Source: Climacium dendroides
Taxonomy: Eukaryota > Streptophyta > Bryopsida > Hypnales > Climaciaceae
DNA: 64,000 nt
NCBI GenBank assembly: GCA_950106755.1
Contig: OX467082.1
Span: 30,008,001 to 30,072,000 of the forward strand
Reading direction: 5' to 3'
The position numbers and the translations under genes were made by a program. Below, one piece after another: positions 12,201 through 22,329 of this stretch; positions within the stretch are counted from its first letter, which is position 1, and each line of letters opens with the position of its first letter. The notes beneath the pieces are model-generated. The model ran no database searches and was not told where the DNA came from. It saw only the letters and a list, made by a program, of their open reading frames with translations.

Positions 12201-13769
12201 TGAATGGTGAAAATCTTCATTTTTGTGTAGAGAAAAAATTTTACTCTAAGAGGGGTCAAAGTCTATGACCCTGTTTTGGTAGGAACAAAAAAAGTTGTTT
12301 TTCTCACTTCAAACAATATAGAATAGCCGACCCATTCTTGATCCCCCATTTTGTTATTGTTGGGTGTTCTATTTATGTGTAGGTAGAGATTAATAAATGA
12401 TCAATTGTGACACATTATAATTGGCTATAAGATTCTTGATATTGCTACCAGTCTTTAGTCAAAAATAGGATGACATGTATGATTAGAATAGAACGAACAA
12501 AATCTTCACCTAGAAAATTCATAGTAATTTTGTTTTGCAAAATAAAATTGTGAAAAAATATAAAATCCTTCTAAAATCTATTTCTATACATAGAAAAAAT
12601 TTTCCACCCAACATACCTAAGCTCCAAATATACTCAATTGTTTAGCCCCTAAACGTTAGAGGTCCAACCAAGCTTAAAAATTGCCTTCCTTTTCAAGTCT
12701 GAAAAGTCAAAATTAGAGTAAGGTATGAAGATCTCAACCGTACAATATTGTAGTGTGCATGTTGTAGATGGCGTGGAACAAATTTGGGATCATTTGACCA
12801 TATAGATTGAAAGATTATAATGTTTTAGTGTTGAAAAAAGGTGCTGAATTTTCTTAAAAACACATTTGGAGGTGAAATTCCATTTCTAAACCTACTCAAA
12901 TGAAAAAGCTTTAAACTATAAAGTGATTCAAAACCAAAATATATACAATTTGGTGAAAAAAAATATCATTGTGTCTGCAAAATGGATTTGAAGTGTCAGA
13001 AGACAGTGAAAAAAGTAATAAAAAATCACATCTATGACTGAACCTCCTCCTTTTAAAATGATTCTCAGTCACTCATAACTTCTTGGATTGCTATGAAATT
13101 TTAACCACTCAAACTAGACTAGTATGCGCAACTTCTTCAACAAGTTTTATTGGATTTGGACACTGGATGCAAAAGTTACGACCCTTTGAATTTGACTTTT
13201 AGACTGTGAGGACATTTTTCGTCCCTTGTGACATTCAGGGGTTAAGTGGTCAAAAATGGGTCAGCTACCTATTATCTTTGAATTCACATGGTCAAATGAG
13301 CTGAAATTTTTTCTCCACATTGCTTTATTTTTTTAATACAACTTCTTATAATTAATTTTTTTTTAAAAGTCTTAATTTGTTAATTTTGAACAATACATCA
13401 AAAATTCGTAGTTTCAGACTTTTCCTCTTCCAAAACACCCTCCGTACTCGGGGTAATTAGGTCTTGTTGTGTATACATTACACTATCACTTAGCAAAATA
13501 GCAGGTGACATTACAAAAAGATGAATGTCATTGCCACACGTGCATACAAATGACTACTGATTTAACAGAAAGTAGGACAAACATGATGCTCAGCATCTTG
13601 AAGTTTACTCTAGAAGAAGCCTTGTAACCGTTTTTATGTCAAAGTTTCCTTGAAACAATGACATCAGCAAGTGATTGATAGCATAATGAAATCTGTGCTA
13701 CACTGGACGCAGGTGAGGAAGATGAAAGCGTATGCAGAGTTTAAGAAGCTCCTGTGCTGCTCGCTGTAG
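3209..13769 (+). CDS. TBC-domain Rab GTPase-activating protein (Gyp7/TBC15-like), ten exons
   Basis: Proposed exons: 3209-3397, 4028-4165, 4618-4721, 4874-5559, 5862-5984, 6415-6503, 6764-6964, 7350-7778, 8335-8418, 13713-13769. They sum to 2100 nt, giving 699 residues plus stop, and every join keeps frame at GT/AG borders. TBC proteins stimulate GTP hydrolysis by Rab GTPases in vesicle traffic. Exons 2-3 carry the plant Gyp7-like entry (HSIRAEVWEFLLGCYEL). Exons 5-7 hold the catalytic part. Both catalytic fingers are present: arginine at about residue 378 (VVDVVRTD) and glutamine at about 413 (GYCQGMSD). FLFAFRMLLVHFRREL and LYMWE follow. Exon 4 inserts about 200 weakly conserved acidic/serine-rich residues inside the domain, as in plant relatives. 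Weak points: the exon-1 start, the exon-2 acceptor (chosen at 4027 to keep frame, although a TGCAG lies at 4014), the exact end of exon 6 (6500 or 6503), and the tiny last exon 5.3 kb away. Confidence 0.88.
3461..3943 (+). repeat. Direct duplication inside intron 1 of the TBC gene
   Basis: A ~200-230 bp segment occurs twice, at about 3461-3684 and 3743-3943. Shared landmarks are AACACTCTGT, CTGCAGTTGAGATGAAAC, TTTTGGGACGAGTGCTGCT and AGGGTCACTACCCCCTGA. Both copies keep a CTGCAG that could act as a splice acceptor. The second copy ends just before exon 2. Divergence is noticeable (indels and substitutions), so the duplication is not recent. Confidence 0.8.
9384..9476. repeat. Exact 47-bp tandem duplication
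   Basis: The unit starting TCACAAGGTCATATTAGAAA is present twice in direct contact, at 9384 and 9431. I see no mismatch, so the duplication is recent. Confidence 0.9.
9642..11104. mobile_element. 1.46-kb non-autonomous TIR element (AGGTA family)
   Basis: The left end AGGTAGAACCACCCAT (9642) is matched by its reverse complement at the right end (to 11104). Both ends are flanked by TA (9640-9641 and 11105-11106). No transposase reading frame is visible. The interior is composite: it contains another inverted pair (10424-10866) and a segment shared in inverted orientation with 20.67-21.24 kb. Confidence 0.7.
10424..10866. repeat. Nested inverted repeat
   Basis: TAGCCAATGTTTAGAGTCTT near 10424 continues for about 30 bases and is matched exactly on the opposite strand near 10837-10866. 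The ~440-bp span probably marks an element nested in, or rearranged with, the 9642-11104 element. Confidence 0.75.
11190..11567. mobile_element. ~380-bp TIR element related to 9642-11104
   Basis: The left TAGAACCACCCAT and right ATAGGTAGTTCTA form an imperfect terminal inverted repeat. The interior (GAATTGGAAGAGTCTATATATTGGG..., then CTTTTGGCTTTCAAAACTCA) is homologous to the right half of the preceding element and to 21617-22019. The extreme termini have decayed. Confidence 0.55.
12641..13245. mobile_element. TTAACCCC-ended dispersed element, copy A
   Basis: The ends are TTTAGCCCCTAAACG (left) and CATTCAGGGGTTAA (right), an imperfect inverted repeat. The body is clearly homologous to 60679-61642, with long shared blocks such as GTGCATGTTGTAGATGG and ACACATTTGGAGGTGAAATT. 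It has no coding potential. One copy of the block GACTAGTATGCGCAACTT, which lies in the triplicated part of the other copy, is present here. Confidence 0.65.
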
Positions 13770-14645
13770 AGAAACGTTTGCATATTGCCGCATCAGAATC
13801 ACGAGACACAACAGAAATTAATCTGTCACTTCAAGTCGGATTTAAATCACAGCAAACAAAGCTCGCTGCCTTAAGTTTCTTCCAACAATACTCGGATTCA
13901 TCTCAAGTGAGATTATGAAGGTAAGGAAACCCAATATCACAAATGACCCAAATTAGCCACCCCATACTGCAAGCACATATCGATTATGAGAATGTAAAAT
14001 CACTATAACATCTGAAGTGATAGTTTTAAGTCATCCATCCATCAAATCTTTAATCTCCAAAACTGTTGCAAATATCAGTATCCAAATAGAACCATTCTTT
14101 GATGCACCAGATCCCGGACTTCATTTGCAAACAAGGGCGTGTCGAGATTTAGATTCAAACCTTTGCTCGGCATTAGAGGTGGCGATCTTGGGTGTCACTC
14201 CCTTAGTGCAGCAATTCTGCACCCAATTATAATGCAAGCCTCTAATCTGATGAAATGTATCGACTCCCTCGAGAGACCACAAAGGAGAACGCATGCGGAA
14301 TGCCGAATGCCAGTTGCCGTTGATACCACAGGTAACCCATCACAATTGCCTACACTAAAATAATCAAAAAGAGTCATCAAAATCATCTTGGAATGTACAT
14401 ATCAATCGCATTAAAAATTAGATTTCACATTCTTGTTTGCGGACCTCATGGTCATGAAGTCTACTAATTGCTAACCCAGAATCAAGGCTAAGCACAGAGG
14501 AGCCAATTCAAGCTTTTCAAAGGAAGGAGAGGATCGTAGCCTGCACTCTTCACTTGGACGGACTAAACCCTTGCACTCCGGCAAGTATGTAGGTGCCAAG
14601 ATTTTTTTTTTTTTTTTTCTAATGTACAGATTTTCAAAGTCTCGG
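13770..14645. other. 3' flank of the TBC gene
   Basis: The segment directly after the stop at 13767-13769 is probably 3' UTR. No further gene was identified. A poly-T run lies near 14602-14618. Short open frames on both strands have no recognisable protein features. Confidence 0.4.
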
Positions 14646-15041
14646 TCAAAAATTCGTGACACCCAAGCTACGTGATTGAGAGCATTTCTCAAAGTAATTG
14701 AATCTCAACACAGGCCGCAAAATGACTTCAGCCGCCTCCGACGCCAGATACTCAGCCATGTAATGCATGGTCTCTTCCCAAATGGTGTCCAAGGAGCTTT
14801 GAAACGCTTGCTTCTTCACTGTAATGACTGGAGCCGGCGCTACCTCCCCCAAAGTCACCAAGCTTTCCACGCGCTCCCCGCTCCAGCTCTCCTCGGCAAT
14901 AGTCTCACACGTAGTCGCACGCTGTGGCTTCTCCACACGAATCATCTGCGGTGGCAACGTGGCCATGAACGCACTCCGGCCTCCAGTGGGGCTCTCCATT
15001 GGAAAAGTGGCAGAGAAACAATGAACCCTTGCAAATTCCAA
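14646..15041 (-). CDS. Hypothetical protein, up to 131 aa
   Basis: I do not recognise the family. The frame sits in an island of higher GC than its surroundings and reads as ordinary soluble protein: acidic/polar, with a stretch TIWEETMHYMAEYLASEAAE that would form an amphipathic helix. There is no signal peptide or membrane segment. Translation could start at the first Met or at MESPTGG or MATLPPQ further in. The last ~20 codons may be intronic, because a GTGTTGAG donor-like site follows the codons for ILRP. The promoter would lie towards 15.9 kb, with a leader that contains a minisatellite. Similarity search is needed to decide whether it is real. Confidence 0.35.
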   Translation of the reverse strand: MEFARVHCFSATFPMESPTGGRSAFMATLPPQMIRVEKPQRATTCETIAEESWSGERVESLVTLGEVAPAPVITVKKQAFQSSLDTIWEETMHYMAEYLASEAAEVILRPVLRFNYFEKCSQSRSLGVTNF

Positions 15042-15084
15042 GTCCTGCCAAATTGTCTAGGAATGCTAGCTCCCTTCAAACAAC

Positions 15085-15325
15085 GTCTCCTTCCTTCTAG
15101 CAAATCTAGCTTCCTTCTAACAAGCTACGCTTCCTTCCAGCAAGCTCTAATTTTTGCTAGCGAGCTCTAATTCCTTCTAGCAAGCTCTGCTCCTTTCAAA
15201 ACAAGTTCTGCTTCCCTCTAGCGAGCTCTAATTCAAGCAAGCTCTCCTTCCTCCTCAGCACATTCTCTTTCCGTCGAACAAACTCTGCTTCCTCCAAGTA
15301 AGCTCTCGTTCAAGCAAGCTTTAGT
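15085..15325. repeat. Degenerate minisatellite, AGCAAGCTCT-type unit
   Basis: About eight imperfect units, 25-33 bp each, built around CTTCCTTCTAGCAAGCTCTA. Examples start near 15096, 15126, 15168 and 15210. It lies immediately upstream of the minus-strand hypothetical gene, so it may be in that gene's 5' leader. Confidence 0.75.
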
Positions 15326-16020
15326 TCCTGTCCAGGAATTTGATGTGTTTTTCATAGCAACTGAAAAACCACCGAATTCTTGACGATTCTAAGCCCTGCA
15401 ACCCGACTAGCAAGTTCTCTTCAAATCAAACCCTTCTTCCTATCCAAGAATTTGATGTGTTTTCAACGCCAACAAAAGACAGAACGTCGTTGAGCTCCAG
15501 CTCCAGCTCCAACAACCAGGCCAACAACCCACTCGCTCTAGATGCTGACTGAGTCCCACTTTGTGAAGAAGAATGTTATAACCCACCCAGGACTTCGTCA
15601 CGAGTCCTACACCCAGTCTTGCTCCACACGCTTTCGGTTGATCACTGCCCCACTCCACCTCCAAAGCTTCGGGTACAAGAAGAAGAGAAGGAAGCTTGCT
15701 CTGTTTCCCATGCGAAAGGGGAGACTCTATAAGTTGCAGCACAGAAAGATCCACGTGCTACCGAGTAAGAAACTGCGAGGAAAGGGTCTCGAGTAAAGCT
15801 TCTGGATAGAACCAGCCACCAGAGTCTTTGCCGTCTTGTGGGTTACAGGCTGGGTGTGTGCCTGCAACTCTGTTTCGTAGGAAAGCGAGAAAGGGTATCA
15901 TAATGATGAGAGGATTGATGAGTGCCGTCTGTGTTGGGGGATGGGTATAATGCAGTGGTTTTTTCAAGGGCAGTTTAATGACCAATTCCTAAAAAATTTA
16001 AAAATTAAAAAAAAAAAAAA
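15326..16020 (-). promoter_or_regulatory. Possible leader/promoter of the minus-strand hypothetical gene
   Basis: GC content remains high to about 15.95 kb and then collapses into a poly-A run (from about 16008). GAATTTGATGTGTTTT occurs twice (near 15339 and 15449). Open frames on both strands here are not recognisable. Promoter function is inferred only from position and composition. Confidence 0.25.
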
Positions 16021-16654
16021 AGTGGGCAACTTGAAGCCTAAGGGAAAAAAAAGTGGGTAAAGGTGTTTAAAAATGCTACACTCTAACCATGGCCTTACAA
16101 TGTTTCCAAAAACCTCATTCCATCTATCTTGTAGAGTCAACACATACAAAGAATTGCATACTTAGAACCAATCGCCTTCAATTTCAGCCTCTAAAATGAA
16201 GGAATTAGAAAACTCAAAACCTTCTTGATTGAAAGAAAGGTAACATGGTGTGTTTTTATGCACAATTTCTTGCCATTTGGGTAAAATTAAAAGATGTGGG
16301 TTGAGAGGAGATTTTTATTTTGGAGGGGGGGGGGGGGGGGAATAGCTAGATTATGTTCGTATTGCTTGGTTTAAAACTACCAAGCTATATTCCCTGTACC
16401 TGAATAAAGCGGGCACATTTTTCAAGCGGATTGACAACATTTGGCTCCAAACGAAGTTTTTTGGAGAAAAATCTCACCTTCATATGAGATGGCATCTTAA
16501 TGTCCTAAAGGGGAAGGGGGGGCACCTAAGCCTTATTAGTCTACCTGGTTTGAGCCTTTGGTCGTCAGCTTCATTGAGCTTCCCTTAACATCTTGTTCAT
16601 AGCCTCATTGTGGCTCACTTAAGTTGATTGGTAGGCATTAGGTGTTCTCTAGCT
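16021..16654. other. Spacer with 16-base poly-G run
   Basis: No gene seen. An uninterrupted G run occupies about 16325-16340; such runs are slippage-prone and can mis-assemble. The rest is unstructured AT-rich sequence. Confidence 0.5.
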
Positions 16655-17694
16655 TTAACCTCTAAAGTCCCAAAGTTCCTACGGGGGATTCTTGGGATTT
16701 GGGGTAGGCTTATGTGATCTCAATTTTTGACATGATTTTTCGAAACTTTTTTTGAAGATAGGAAATCAGATTAGCTTTTGGGGAATATGATTTTTATTTC
16801 AATCGGTGATCGGAAACAAAAGTTATGCCACCATAAGTCCAAAAACCAACTCGAGCAGTAGCCCCCCAAAAATCACAAAAAGTTGAATTTTTTAATTTTA
16901 ATTTCTTTTTCTTTAAGATTATATTTTTGTCTACATCTGAAGCTTTTATTCATTCCATTTGGACTAGTGATGAGAAAGTTATGGACAATCTTAGTTTTTG
17001 TGCAATCTAAGCATCTTCTTTAAAAAAAATCTTGAATTCATCACTTCAAATATCTTGCAATCTAGAAGGTCAAAGTATTTGAAAAATTTTCCATGCCCTT
17101 TTATACTAAGGTAAGACAGCCCATTGCGGTCGCCTAAGAAATGACCCATTGTGTGGGGGGGTTCAGGATGTGGAATGTGGGCAACAATGTGTGTCTTACA
17201 TGACAGCAATGGAGTGAACACTGACCTCATTAGGAACTTATGAGTTTTCAATGTGAAGTCCATTGTAAAAATTGACTTTTTTGGCCTTCTATAATAGAAA
17301 ACATTTTGATTGCATTGAGCAATGAGATGAGCATTACAAATTCAGATTTTGTCGGTCTTAAGGTGGTCTACACACTCTTTTGGGTTCAATGCTTCAGAAA
17401 TTCCTAGCAAATTCATACTTTGTCAAAAAAAAAATTTAATTTCAATTGCACTTGCTATTTTTCACAATTGTACTAATGTGGGAAAAAAATTGAAAAATTT
17501 CAGCAACAAGATGATGCCAAACTCCTCATTCTGACCACAATGGGCTGGTTTACCTTAATGTAGTATAAGATCTTACAATTAGATAGATGTATGAAAAAAG
17601 AAACAATTTTTAAAGGTTTTTGCTCTTTGCAATAGAAATGACAGTTTTGAATGGATTTTCATGGGAAAAAAAGCCTCACAATTGTAGGGGTTAA
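16655..17694 (+). mobile_element. TTAACCCC-ended element, occupied copy (MITE inserted)
   Basis: It starts TTAACCTCTAAAGTCCC and ends TGTAGGGGTTAA. Without the nested 17109-17555 element it is about 590 bp and matches 18744-19333 in inverted orientation along its whole length. Shared blocks include TTGCAATCTAGAAGGTCAAAG, described here by its first 20 bases TTGCAATCTAGAAGGTCAAA, and AGAAATGACAGTTTTGA. A partial third relative lies near 40.87-41.24 kb. No coding potential. Confidence 0.75.
17109..17555. mobile_element. AGGTA-family MITE, 447 bp, with identifiable empty site
   Basis: The terminal inverted repeat is AGGTAAGACAGCCCATTGCG on the left, matched on the right by the complement of CAATGGGCTGGTTTACCT. 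It is flanked by TA on both sides (17107-17108 and 17556-17557). The sister repeat at 18744-19333 has the same flanking sequence with a single TA (18873-18874) and no insert. This supports a TA target-site duplication, as in Tc1/mariner elements. No transposase frame. Confidence 0.85.
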
Positions 17695-17999
17695 TTTGGT
17701 TGTTTCATGTTTTCATTTTTTAGTTGTGGAAAATGAAAAAAATTGTCGTTAGGGACCTATCCCTTGGTTGTGTGTGTACTCTTTCCCCTTTCAATGCTAT
17801 ATTTAAAACTAGTAGCCAAATTTTACTTAGACATCACCTAATTTTCATATAGACATCACCCAAGTATCACAAAAATATTGAAGAAACAAATGTCTCCTTC
17901 TCCAAAATGAAAAACAAAAACAAAAACATGTGACAACACATAACCATTTGAAAAACACACACATACACACAAAAAAAAATTAAATGGTAGGAAAGCCTC

Positions 18000-18650
18000 T
18001 GGGAAGGAGAGGAGGAAAGGCGGGAGAAGGAAGCACGTGCTTCGAAAGCGAGGCGCCACGATTTTTTTCCCGCCACGGCCACTTGCGACTGGCGGTCTTT
18101 TTCAGTTCCTTCCTGCAACGAATACAATTCCGTTTCATTTCTTTCTAGAAAGAAAAAAAGAAGAAAAAGAAAAAGAGACAGCCGCCACGGTTTCCCGTAA
18201 GTTCTCCACATTTTCCACCTGTCCGTCGTGTGGGGTCGGGTTCAGGTGGAGGTGCCAGGTGTCAGACTGGGGCTGGACCTGACTGGAAGAACAAAGAGAC
18301 AGCTGGCTTGGCTCCCAGACAGTGGGATTCGAGAAGAACTGAAGGTCGTCGACTCGTTGGAGCTTCGGTAAAGTTCGTGAGAAAGTAAAAGTCAGTGAGA
18401 GACAGTTGGAACTCGTCTGGATCCTCTCTGGATCGTTGATCGATGTGGAGCAGTTTGTCTTCGGCATATTCCAGGATCCTTCTAGAAGCTTCCTGGATGA
18501 ATACTCTCATTGGATGAATGAATGGTCATGGGATGCTGGCTGGCTACTCTAGACATCATGTTGTAATACTGTTACAATAGGCTCGTTGTTAAACGGCCAG
18601 GGAGGATTGATCCACGTATTGCCACGTGTTTTACCCCTGCAGAAAACACT
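18000..18650. promoter_or_regulatory. GC-rich promoter-like island without a recognised gene
   Basis: This is a sharp GC-rich island between AT-rich repeats. It contains a perfect 14-bp palindrome around CACGTG (18030-18043), a second CACGTG at 18623-18628, TTTCTAGAAA near 18144 and a three-unit heat-shock-type element at 18480-18492. An 82-residue open frame on the minus strand (18262-18510) is the best coding candidate but resembles nothing I know. This may be the promoter of an unrecognised or lost gene. Confidence 0.3.
18480..18492. promoter_or_regulatory. Heat-shock-type element TTCtaGAAgcTTC
   Basis: Three perfect alternating TTC/GAA units at 5-bp spacing, extended on both sides by near-matches (TTCcaGGA before, ctGGA after). 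This is the binding pattern of heat-shock transcription factors. No downstream heat-shock gene was recognised, so function is unproven. Confidence 0.4.
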
Positions 18651-18743
18651 GGATTTTTTTATTTGCCGCGTTAGATAAAATTTGCAAATTCTGAATTGGG
18701 ATCCGAGGCCCCAAGTTCGGTACAAGAGTTGAAATTTCAAGAT

Positions 18744-19333
18744 TTAACCCTGGAAGTTTCAAGGCCTTTTTTCATCAAAGTCCACTCAAAACTGTCATTT
18801 CTATTGTAAAAAGAAAAAAAAAATTAAAAACTATTTTTTTCCATACATCTAACAGAAAATCTTGTACTACACTAGTATAAGAAGGTGTGGAAAAAATTTC
18901 AGGAACTTTGACCTTCTAGATTGCAAGATATTTGCATTCACAGTGACGAATTCAAGATTTTTTAAGAAGATGCTTAGATTGCCCAAAATCCAAGATTGTC
19001 CATGACTTTCTAATCTAGTTCAAGTGGAATGAATCAAAGCTTCCGATATAGACAAAAATGTAATATTTGAGAAAAAAAGTAAAAAGTAAAAAGTAAAAAA
19101 TTTAATTTTTTGTGATTTTTTTTGGGCTACCCCTTGAGTTGCTTTTTGGACTCATAGTGGCATAACTTGTGTTTCCGGGCATTAATTGAAATAAAAAATA
19201 TATTCTCCAAAAGCTAATCTAATTTCTTATCTTCTAAAAAAATAAAAAAAAATAATGTCAAAAAGTGAGATCACACAAGCCTACCTGAAATCCCCAAAGT
19301 CCCTCACAGGGACTTTGGGACTTTAGGGGTTAA
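18744..19333 (-). mobile_element. TTAACCCC-ended element, empty copy
   Basis: Inverted relative of 16655-17694. It starts TTAACCCTGGAAG and ends CTTTAGGGGTTAA. It lacks the 447-bp MITE and keeps a single TA at 18873-18874 where that element sits in the other copy. No coding potential. Confidence 0.75.
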
Positions 19334-20540
19334 GCAACTCGAAATAGGGGGTAATTTTTACATTTACCTTTTAATGGGGCAATACATGGATCAATCCTCC
19401 TTGGTTGGGAGGATTATCCCCCTTATTGCCTCAATCAAGGATAAATGTAAAAATTGCCCTCTATTTTGTGCCTCATAAATTTTGTATTGCTTCAAGTTTT
19501 AAAGTTAATTTGGGGCCTTTGATTGCAAATATGAATTCAAAATTTTGCGATTTTATCAACTTTTTCTCCTTAGGAGTAGGTATAAGCAAATCGTAAATTT
19601 GCTTACTATATTTGCATTGAGGAGTGGAGACAAGATTAAAAAAGGGTGAACAAGAATGTGAGCATTGTTATGCAAAGTCCATATTGGAGTTTGGTTTCAT
19701 TTTGTTGTGTATATTATAGAAATAAAAGGCATGATGATGGTATGGTTTTCAAAGACTTCATACCTACCTCCAAACTAAAACTCCTCATAACTTTCGTCTC
19801 ATTAATCAAAATGGAATGATTCAAAGCTTCCCACTTATATATAAATCTGAAGAACCAATTTCAAATTTTTATTTTTAAAAAAAGTGATTTTTAAAGAAGT
19901 TTTTTGAGTTGCCTGGGCTACTCACCGAGCAATGAAAATGACATATTGTGCAATAACTTTTTAACCATATAGTTAAAAGTTATGAAAATTGTTAGGCCTT
20001 GAAGCTACTCCTTGGAAAAATGTTGTGTGAAAATTTCAACTAAAAAGAATACAAAATTCATTTGTAGCAAGCTACCCAAAATCGCTATGTTGCCAAAAAA
20101 AACATAGTTTAGTGTTTTAGGGGTTAGTTTTAGTAGAGTTTGAATATTGAGGATTAAGATTGTACCTCAACTTAATCCTAAACTTTGGACAACAATAAGT
20201 AACATGATGATTCATCTATCATCCATTTATCATCCATGTACGAATCAATAAAGATGGAAGTTGAGTTCAAAGAGAAGATTGAGGCTTATTTTTCGAGTTT
20301 TTGTTTACTCGATTGTTGTAAGTGATTATGAAGACATCAAAGAAGATTATTGCCAAGTGTTCTAGGCTAAAATTGTTTTCTAGACAAAATTCTTGTTGAA
20401 CACCTAGTTTTGAATTGGCATTGAAAGGAATCTTTGACACTTGGTCTTGATTTGAAAGTTTTTCAATCAAATGAGACATTTTCACATTTAAGAGTATGTT
20501 AGTGTTTTTTATGATAAATTTTGCATTATATTCATGTTAC
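19334..20540. other. Repeat-rich spacer with part of a dispersed repeat
   Basis: No gene. The part from about 19790 to 20127 is an inverted relative of 52803-53080: AAAGTGATTTTTAAAGAAGT, GAGTTGC and CTATGTTGCCAAAAAAA-type blocks recur. It ends TTTTAGGGGTTAG. The same end recurs near 39.65-39.75 kb. Confidence 0.5.
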
Positions 20541-21610
20541 TATCTTTTTAAAGTAGAACTACCTATAACTGATCACTTAAACGATTTTAGCTGATAGATG
20601 AGGAGTAGTGTGAGGTGATACAAATTTTTCCTCTGTCTCCAAATGAAGAATAGTGTGAGGATTTCCCTCCATCCTCAAATGATCTTCTTGTTGACCTTAA
20701 TTTTTTGTCCCAAAATGATCTTCCTATTGCACTTTGTAACATTGTGAATTAGTCAAATTTGGTTTTCAGTTGCTATTTGGGATTAGTAAAACAACTCCAA
20801 ATAGTAGTTCCCCCTCCATCTACGCAATCATCAATCAAAATACAAATGAAATGACTAAAGGAATGGATCGACATTGTTCAAACTTATTTTTTGCATCTCT
20901 TTGAATATTGCCCAATTGAAGGGGATGAAACTCTAGGAATTGGAACAAAGGGCTACATGTAGTTTTGAGCATATACTAAATGCCTACTAAAGGATGACTC
21001 ACACTCAACAATTAATTGATCATTGATGCTCTTCAAAAATGCTCCAATAATTAAACTCTTCAATACTTCAAAACTATACTTTAAAAAGGGCTCTAAAATT
21101 CAAAGTTTCTAGAATGCTAGAAGTGCACCAAACTTTACTTATAGTACAAAATTGTTTTTAAAAATGTCATTTTTAGCCTTAATTTGGAATATTTTGTCCA
21201 ACATGAAGATCATTTGGAGACGGAGGTAGTACTATTTTATATCCAAAAAAATGAATTTGGAATTGAAATTTAAAAGAGGTGGTCTTTTAGTAAATTTGTA
21301 GCTATTATCCAAAGGAATGCTAAAAATAATTACTATTATGTGGTGTAAAAGTCCACAACTAGGGTTGGTGGGTGCTAATTTTTTTAGATTTCCATGTCAA
21401 AATCAAGGCAACTTTACTAGAGTGTTGTTTTAGGTGCCCTAAGGAGCTCTCCTTTAAAAATTTACAAAAATAGATGCCCTATCTAATTTTTTGAAAATTC
21501 ATGATTTTCAATTGCCAATACTACAAATATATATTTTTTCTAGATTAGGTGCTTCCAACTATGTTGAATTGCTTGAATTCACAAGAATGGGTGCTTCTAT
21601 CTTACATCAT
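20541..21610. repeat. Region sharing a segment with the 9.6-11.1 kb element (inverted)
   Basis: It opens with AAAGTAGAACTACCTATAAC, a diverged AGGTA-family end, near 20549. From about 20670 to 21240 it is homologous, on the opposite strand, to about 9830-10370. Shared landmarks are TTTTGCATCTCTTTGA, CTACATGTAGTTTTGAGCAT and TAAATGCCTACTAAAGGATG. No gene was found. Confidence 0.6.
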
Positions 21611-21616
21611 GTTATA

Positions 21617-22019
21617 GTAGAACCACCCATCACCAACCATAGCTCCATCACCAATCAATAAGGGGGGTGAAATTCAAGAGAGACTGGACTAATTTCCAAA
21701 CACGAGCTCTTCATTTCCAACCACCAATTCCTCCATTATTTTCATGACATTTGCTTTGTGGATTGCCAAAGTGAACAAAAAGTAGTCTCTTCAATGAGCA
21801 GTTTTGGAATAGTCTGCACATTGGACATGGGTCTAGACCAGCTTTTGCCTTCCAAAATTCATAGTAATTCCAGTTCAAACGATAAAATTACCAAACTTTG
21901 ACCATCTCCCTCATTTCTATCTCTACACATGTGGAAATATTTCCTTCATTACTGTACTCCACACCATGCTCACAGTTGCTTATTTGGTCAGTTATGAGTG
22001 GTTCTACCACACATGTTAC
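21617..22019. mobile_element. ~400-bp AGGTA-related MITE
   Basis: The left GTAGAACCACCCAT pairs with the right ATGAGTGGTTCTACCAC. Internal blocks (CTTTTGCCTTCCAAAATTCATAGTAATT, of which the first 20 bases are CTTTTGCCTTCCAAAATTCA) match the element at 11190-11567. No coding potential. Confidence 0.65.
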
Positions 22020-22329
22020 ATACAAGAATCACTCAAACAATAAAAAAAAAAAAAAACTTTCCAAAGTTCAAAGTAGTTGGTGCCTTTGTTTAATTGGAAA
22101 CAAGGATTACAATTATTGTGTCTCACTGTAGCAACAACCAGCAGTACTCCACGTTGGGTACTTGGATAGGGGTCTGTTGATTTTCTCTTGCCTGGTTGGG
22201 AGGGGATGACTATTTGTGGCAGTGTTTTCGCATCCTAGCTTGATGCTTTCAATTTTTGTCCATTTACCAACAACTTTTTGGTTTCATACGGATTTTGATT
22301 AAAATGGCATATTTCATACGCTATTTTTA

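Larger units (their letters stand above)
8419..13712 (+). other. Proposed long last intron of the TBC gene
   Basis: It begins with GTAAGA at 8419 and ends at an AG at 13712. The interior has no credible coding sequence. It holds an exact 47-bp tandem duplication (9384-9476), a 1.46-kb TIR element (9642-11104), a second smaller element (11190-11567) and a TTAACCCC-ended element (12641-13245). If the small last exon is wrong, this region is instead 3' flank and the protein ends shortly after 8418. Confidence 0.5.

Noticed and set aside
12641..12660. CCCCTAAA motifs resembling plant telomere repeat CCCTAAA
   Set aside because: They occur singly at ends of dispersed elements, never in tandem, so not telomeric DNA.
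14676..15170. 164-residue plus-strand frame opposite the hypothetical minus-strand gene
   Set aside because: Composition is Leu/Ser/His-rich without protein-like features, and it runs into the minisatellite; the minus frame reads better, though neither is certain.
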